Shown: piece after piece, positions 61,731 to 64,000 of the stretch
How the letters are laid out: each line of letters begins with the position of its first letter
Numbering within the stretch: the stretch's first letter is position 1
Assembly: GCF_003385895.1 (NCBI RefSeq)
Contig: NZ_QRDQ01000009.1
Span: forward strand, 186,001-250,000
Length of the DNA stretch: 64,000 nt
Reading direction: 5' to 3'
From: Flavobacterium cutihirudinis
GTDB taxonomy: Bacteria; Bacteroidota; Bacteroidia; Flavobacteriales; Flavobacteriaceae
Notes under the pieces: model-generated
Told to the model about the DNA's origin: nothing
What the model saw: the letters and a program-made list of their open reading frames with translations, nothing else
The model's database searches: none
Made by a program: the position numbers and the translations under genes

Positions 61731-61739
61731 AAGACAATC

Positions 61740-62261
61740 ATGAATTCTTTAAAAATAATAAAAGCAACTTTTACAGATGTCGAAAAACTTCAAAAAATTG
61801 GAAGACAAACTTTTTCGGAAACATTTGCTGACGTAAACAGCGAAGAAAATATGAAGAAATATCTGGACGAAAGTTTTGCTTTAGAAAAACTGACATCGGA
61901 ATTAAAAAACGTTTCATCGCACTTTTATCTGGCAGAACTTAATGACCAAATTATTGGTTATCTAAAATTAAACACAGGAGACGCTCAAACTGAAAATCAA
62001 GACCAAAATGCTTTGGAAATCGAACGAATTTATGTCGTAAAAGATTTTCATGGTAAAAAAGTCGCACAGGCATTATACGCTCAGGCAGAACAAACTGCAG
62101 AAGAATTAAAAGCAACTTACATGTGGCTTGGTGTATGGGAAAAGAATTTGCGAGCTGTAAGCTTTTATACTAAAAATGGTTTTGTACAATTTGACACTCA
62201 TATTTTTAGATTAGGAGATGACGAACAAACCGATTTAATGATGAAAAAAATCTTGATTTAA
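61740..62261 (+). CDS. GNAT acetyltransferase
   Basis: A 173-residue N-acetyltransferase. The N-terminus is ATFTDVEKLQKIGRQTFSETFAD; the CoA-binding region is IERIYVVKDFHGKKVAQALYAQAE and the C-terminal motif VWEKNLRAVSFYTKNGFVQF. It resembles PaiA/spermidine-type acetyltransferases, but the substrate is not certain. It precedes the EamA permease by 14 bp, so they form an operon divergent from the LysR gene. Confidence 0.9.
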   Translation: MNSLKIIKATFTDVEKLQKIGRQTFSETFADVNSEENMKKYLDESFALEKLTSELKNVSSHFYLAELNDQIIGYLKLNTGDAQTENQDQNALEIERIYVVKDFHGKKVAQALYAQAEQTAEELKATYMWLGVWEKNLRAVSFYTKNGFVQFDTHIFRLGDDEQTDLMMKKILI

Positions 62262-62275
62262 AACACGATTTCAAA

Positions 62276-63163
62276 ATGGAAAGAAGACAGCTTTTATTGT
62301 TTTTATTAATTCTTGGTACGGCATTTTGGGGAGTTTCTTACTCGATTACCAAAATGGCAATTGGCGATTATTCACTAAACATTTTTTTATTTTATCGCTT
62401 CTTGCTAGCAGTATTGGTATTGAGTATTATATTTTGGAAATATGTAAAAAACATCAATCGGGAAGCTATTAAGACAGGTTTTATTCTAGCTGTTCCAATG
62501 TTTTTAGGCATTCAATTACAAACTGTTGGACTTAAATATACAGATGCTTCTCAATGCTCATTTATTGCTGGATTAACCGTTATTATAATTCCATTATTAA
62601 AACTGGCACTTTACAAAACCAATGCTTCGCTAAAAATCTGGATTGCCGCTTTGACGGCTTTAACTGGCTTATTTATTATTGCAATTCAAGATAAATTTAC
62701 CATAAACTTTGGCGATTTATTTACAATTGCAGGAGCCTTTGCCTTTGCAGTTTATTTAATTACTGTTGAAAAACATTCGGCTGCGAAAAACTTATTGTAT
62801 TCCATTGTTCCAATGTTTGCATTTTGTGCACTTTTTACTTTTTTAATTGCGTTAACAGACCGTTCATCAGAATGGTTTCCTCAAAATAATACGTTTTGGA
62901 TGGGCGTAATTTATTGTGCTTTGTTTTCTACAGCTTTTATGTACACTGTTTCAAATATTTCGCAGCGTTATTTATCGGCAGAACGTGTTGCGGTTATTTA
63001 TTTGTTTGAGCCTGTTTTTGGAGCTATCGGAGCGTTTTTTATTTTAGGAGAAAACCTTTCCTGGCGATTGCTTTTGGGTGGAACTCTGATTTTCTCGGCA
63101 ACTATTATTTCCGAAGTTAATTTTAAAAGTGAAAAAATCAAGCTTTTTCGACGAAATGTCTAA
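62276..63163 (+). CDS. EamA-family (DMT) permease
   Basis: A drug/metabolite transporter of 295 residues with ten hydrophobic segments, arranged as two EamA repeats. Typical stretches are FWGVSYSITKMAIGDYS, LQTVGLKYTDASQCSFIAGL and YLFEPVFGAIGAFFILGENLSWR. It probably exports an amino acid or small metabolite. It lies 14 bp after the acetyltransferase gene, so the enzyme may prepare its cargo; that is inference. It is followed by a bidirectional terminator. Confidence 0.92.
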   Translation: MERRQLLLFLLILGTAFWGVSYSITKMAIGDYSLNIFLFYRFLLAVLVLSIIFWKYVKNINREAIKTGFILAVPMFLGIQLQTVGLKYTDASQCSFIAGLTVIIIPLLKLALYKTNASLKIWIAALTALTGLFIIAIQDKFTINFGDLFTIAGAFAFAVYLITVEKHSAAKNLLYSIVPMFAFCALFTFLIALTDRSSEWFPQNNTFWMGVIYCALFSTAFMYTVSNISQRYLSAERVAVIYLFEPVFGAIGAFFILGENLSWRLLLGGTLIFSATIISEVNFKSEKIKLFRRNV

Positions 63164-63176
63164 AGCTAAAAATACA

Positions 63177-63204
63177 AAAGCCACTCAGATTGAGTGGCTT
63201 TTTG
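63177..63204. terminator. Bidirectional terminator between the EamA permease and the alpha-galactosidase
   Basis: AAAGCCACTCA and TGAGTGGCTTT pair across a 3-base loop (63177-63201), with A and T tails on both sides. It lies between convergent genes. Confidence 0.85.
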
Positions 63205-63226
63205 ATATCATTTCAAATCACTGATT

Positions 63227-64000
63227 TTATAGTGCCGTAATTTCGAGAACAACGCTAGATTCTACGCTAGAAGAAGAAACTCCAAGCCCAACATTCATTA
63301 AAAAATCGCCTGTATAAGATTCACCTGATCCTTCGACCGATTTCTTTGCTTCCGGCATTAAGTTTATTTCTTCAACTTTATACTTTTTGTTTGGATCTAA
63401 GCCCTGAAAACGCACTGCATTGTATTGCGGGTCATACAACGGATGAAGTGTATAAGAGAATAAAACAGCTTTACTTTTTGTTTCATCAACATACATCAAA
63501 ACGGCTCTGCTATCTTCATATGGAGAAATCAGTCGATACATATCGCCATGCCAGATTACATTGCTTAATCGTTTATAATTGGCAACTGCCTCCTGACAAT
63601 ATTTCAATTCTTTTTCTTTTAGCTCTTTTACATTAATATCAAAACCAAGCTTTCCCATCATGGCAACATCTGTTTTAAACTTGATAGATTGATTGCCCCA
63701 TGATGTTACGTGATTGCAAATCGCCAAAGCTGGAAAAAACTGCGAATATCCCCATTGAATAAAAACTCTGTTGTAAGGATCTGTATTGTCGCTTGCCCAA
63801 AACTCCGTAAAATATTTCAGCAAACCATAATCTGTTCTTCCTCCACCTCCGGCGCAAAGCATCATTGGTAAATTTGGATATTTGGCTTTTATACGATCTA
63901 AAACTTTATACAAACCGTTTGTATATTCAATAAACAAATGCGATTGCTGATTTTTTAAATAAGTCGAATACGCATTTGTCATCATTCGGTTACAATCCCA
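63227..64000 (-). CDS. GH36-type alpha-galactosidase, C-terminal part (cut by window edge)
   Basis: The reading frame is open to the last base, so the gene continues beyond the window and has no start here. The first visible codons read WDCNR, which holds the GH36 nucleophile aspartate. About 35 residues on comes CAGGGGRTDYG, and then the acid/base aspartate in FWASDNTDPYNR. A beta-sandwich C-terminal domain follows. These motifs fit retaining alpha-galactosidases that act on raffinose-type sugars or galactomannan side chains. Other GH36 activities, such as alpha-N-acetylgalactosaminidase, cannot be excluded. At least 258 codons are present. Confidence 0.88.
   Translation of the reverse strand, partial: WDCNRMMTNAYSTYLKNQQSHLFIEYTNGLYKVLDRIKAKYPNLPMMLCAGGGGRTDYGLLKYFTEFWASDNTDPYNRVFIQWGYSQFFPALAICNHVTSWGNQSIKFKTDVAMMGKLGFDINVKELKEKELKYCQEAVANYKRLSNVIWHGDMYRLISPYEDSRAVLMYVDETKSKAVLFSYTLHPLYDPQYNAVRFQGLDPNKKYKVEEINLMPEAKKSVEGSGESYTGDFLMNVGLGVSSSSVESSVVLEITAL

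Noticed and set aside
63227-63985. A complete gene starting at ATG 63985
   Set aside because: The frame is open to the window edge and codons before this ATG encode the GH36 nucleophile motif WDCNR, so the ATG is internal.

Overview
The window reads as ordinary chromosome of a Flavobacterium-like bacterium (Bacteroidota, Flavobacteriaceae). The evidence is low GC, TAnnTTTG promoter elements in place of E. coli-type -10/-35 boxes, a SusC-type receptor N-terminus, LytS/LytTR pairs, BshA, several proteins typical of Flavobacteriaceae, and many small palindromic repeats in 3' intergenic positions. I see no prophage, IS transposase, CRISPR array, rRNA or tRNA. The one RNA gene is the small SRP RNA (minus strand, about 6379-6475).

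Layout. 1-6204: start of a SusC-like receptor (cut by the edge), a LytS/LytTR pair, an FHS sugar permease, a small exported protein, an Fsa-type aldolase and an SDR. 6205-11041: SRP RNA, glutaminyl cyclase lipoprotein, hutI, a coiled-coil membrane protein and hutG. 11180-20546: RhlE-type helicase converging on a TPR hybrid kinase, a dicarboxylate symporter, aroC, an LpxH-like phosphatase, a small beta-barrel protein, a PrcB-domain lipoprotein and bshA. 20953-29178: an envelope/redox run on the minus strand (amidase, MlaD/MCE protein, two HdrC/HdrB-like Fe-S proteins, a conserved unknown), divergent from lptD-ridA. 29159-37500: pfkA, gapA, a BadF-type sugar kinase and mgsA, then tamB. 37624-44961: tsaD, rsmE, DUF4159, trmH-type, AI-2E, a THUMP-like methyltransferase, ddpX and an Ivy-like lipoprotein. 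45040-52978: fatty-acid desaturase, a small exported ORF and an RND efflux operon. 53086-64000: CocE hydrolase, a second LytS/LytTR pair, Crp-SMR, a beta-propeller lipoprotein divergent from a membrane-anchored winged-helix regulator, GNAT/LysR/GNAT/EamA, and the C-terminal part of a GH36 alpha-galactosidase (cut by the edge).

How genes work together. HutI and HutG are the last two steps of histidine breakdown. PfkA, GapA, the kinase and MgsA form a glycolysis-related module. A CG-centred LacI-type palindrome lies upstream of pfkA and twice in the region beside the SusC-like gene, suggesting one sugar-responsive regulon. LptD, TamB, MlaD, the amidase and the LpxH-like protein are envelope-building functions. 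The RND set and the SMR pump are export systems.

Most worth a second look: (1) the membrane-spanning winged-helix regulator facing an orphan Reg_prop lipoprotein, with direct repeats 21 bp apart between them; (2) tamB, whose N-terminal basic region and half of its membrane anchor lie upstream of any normal in-frame start, one base out of frame with an ATG; (3) shared LacI-type operators at SusC and pfkA; (4) an array of different palindromic and short-period repeats placed just after stop codons; (5) an Ivy-like lysozyme-inhibitor motif in a lipoprotein. I found no clearly new defence system or mobile element.
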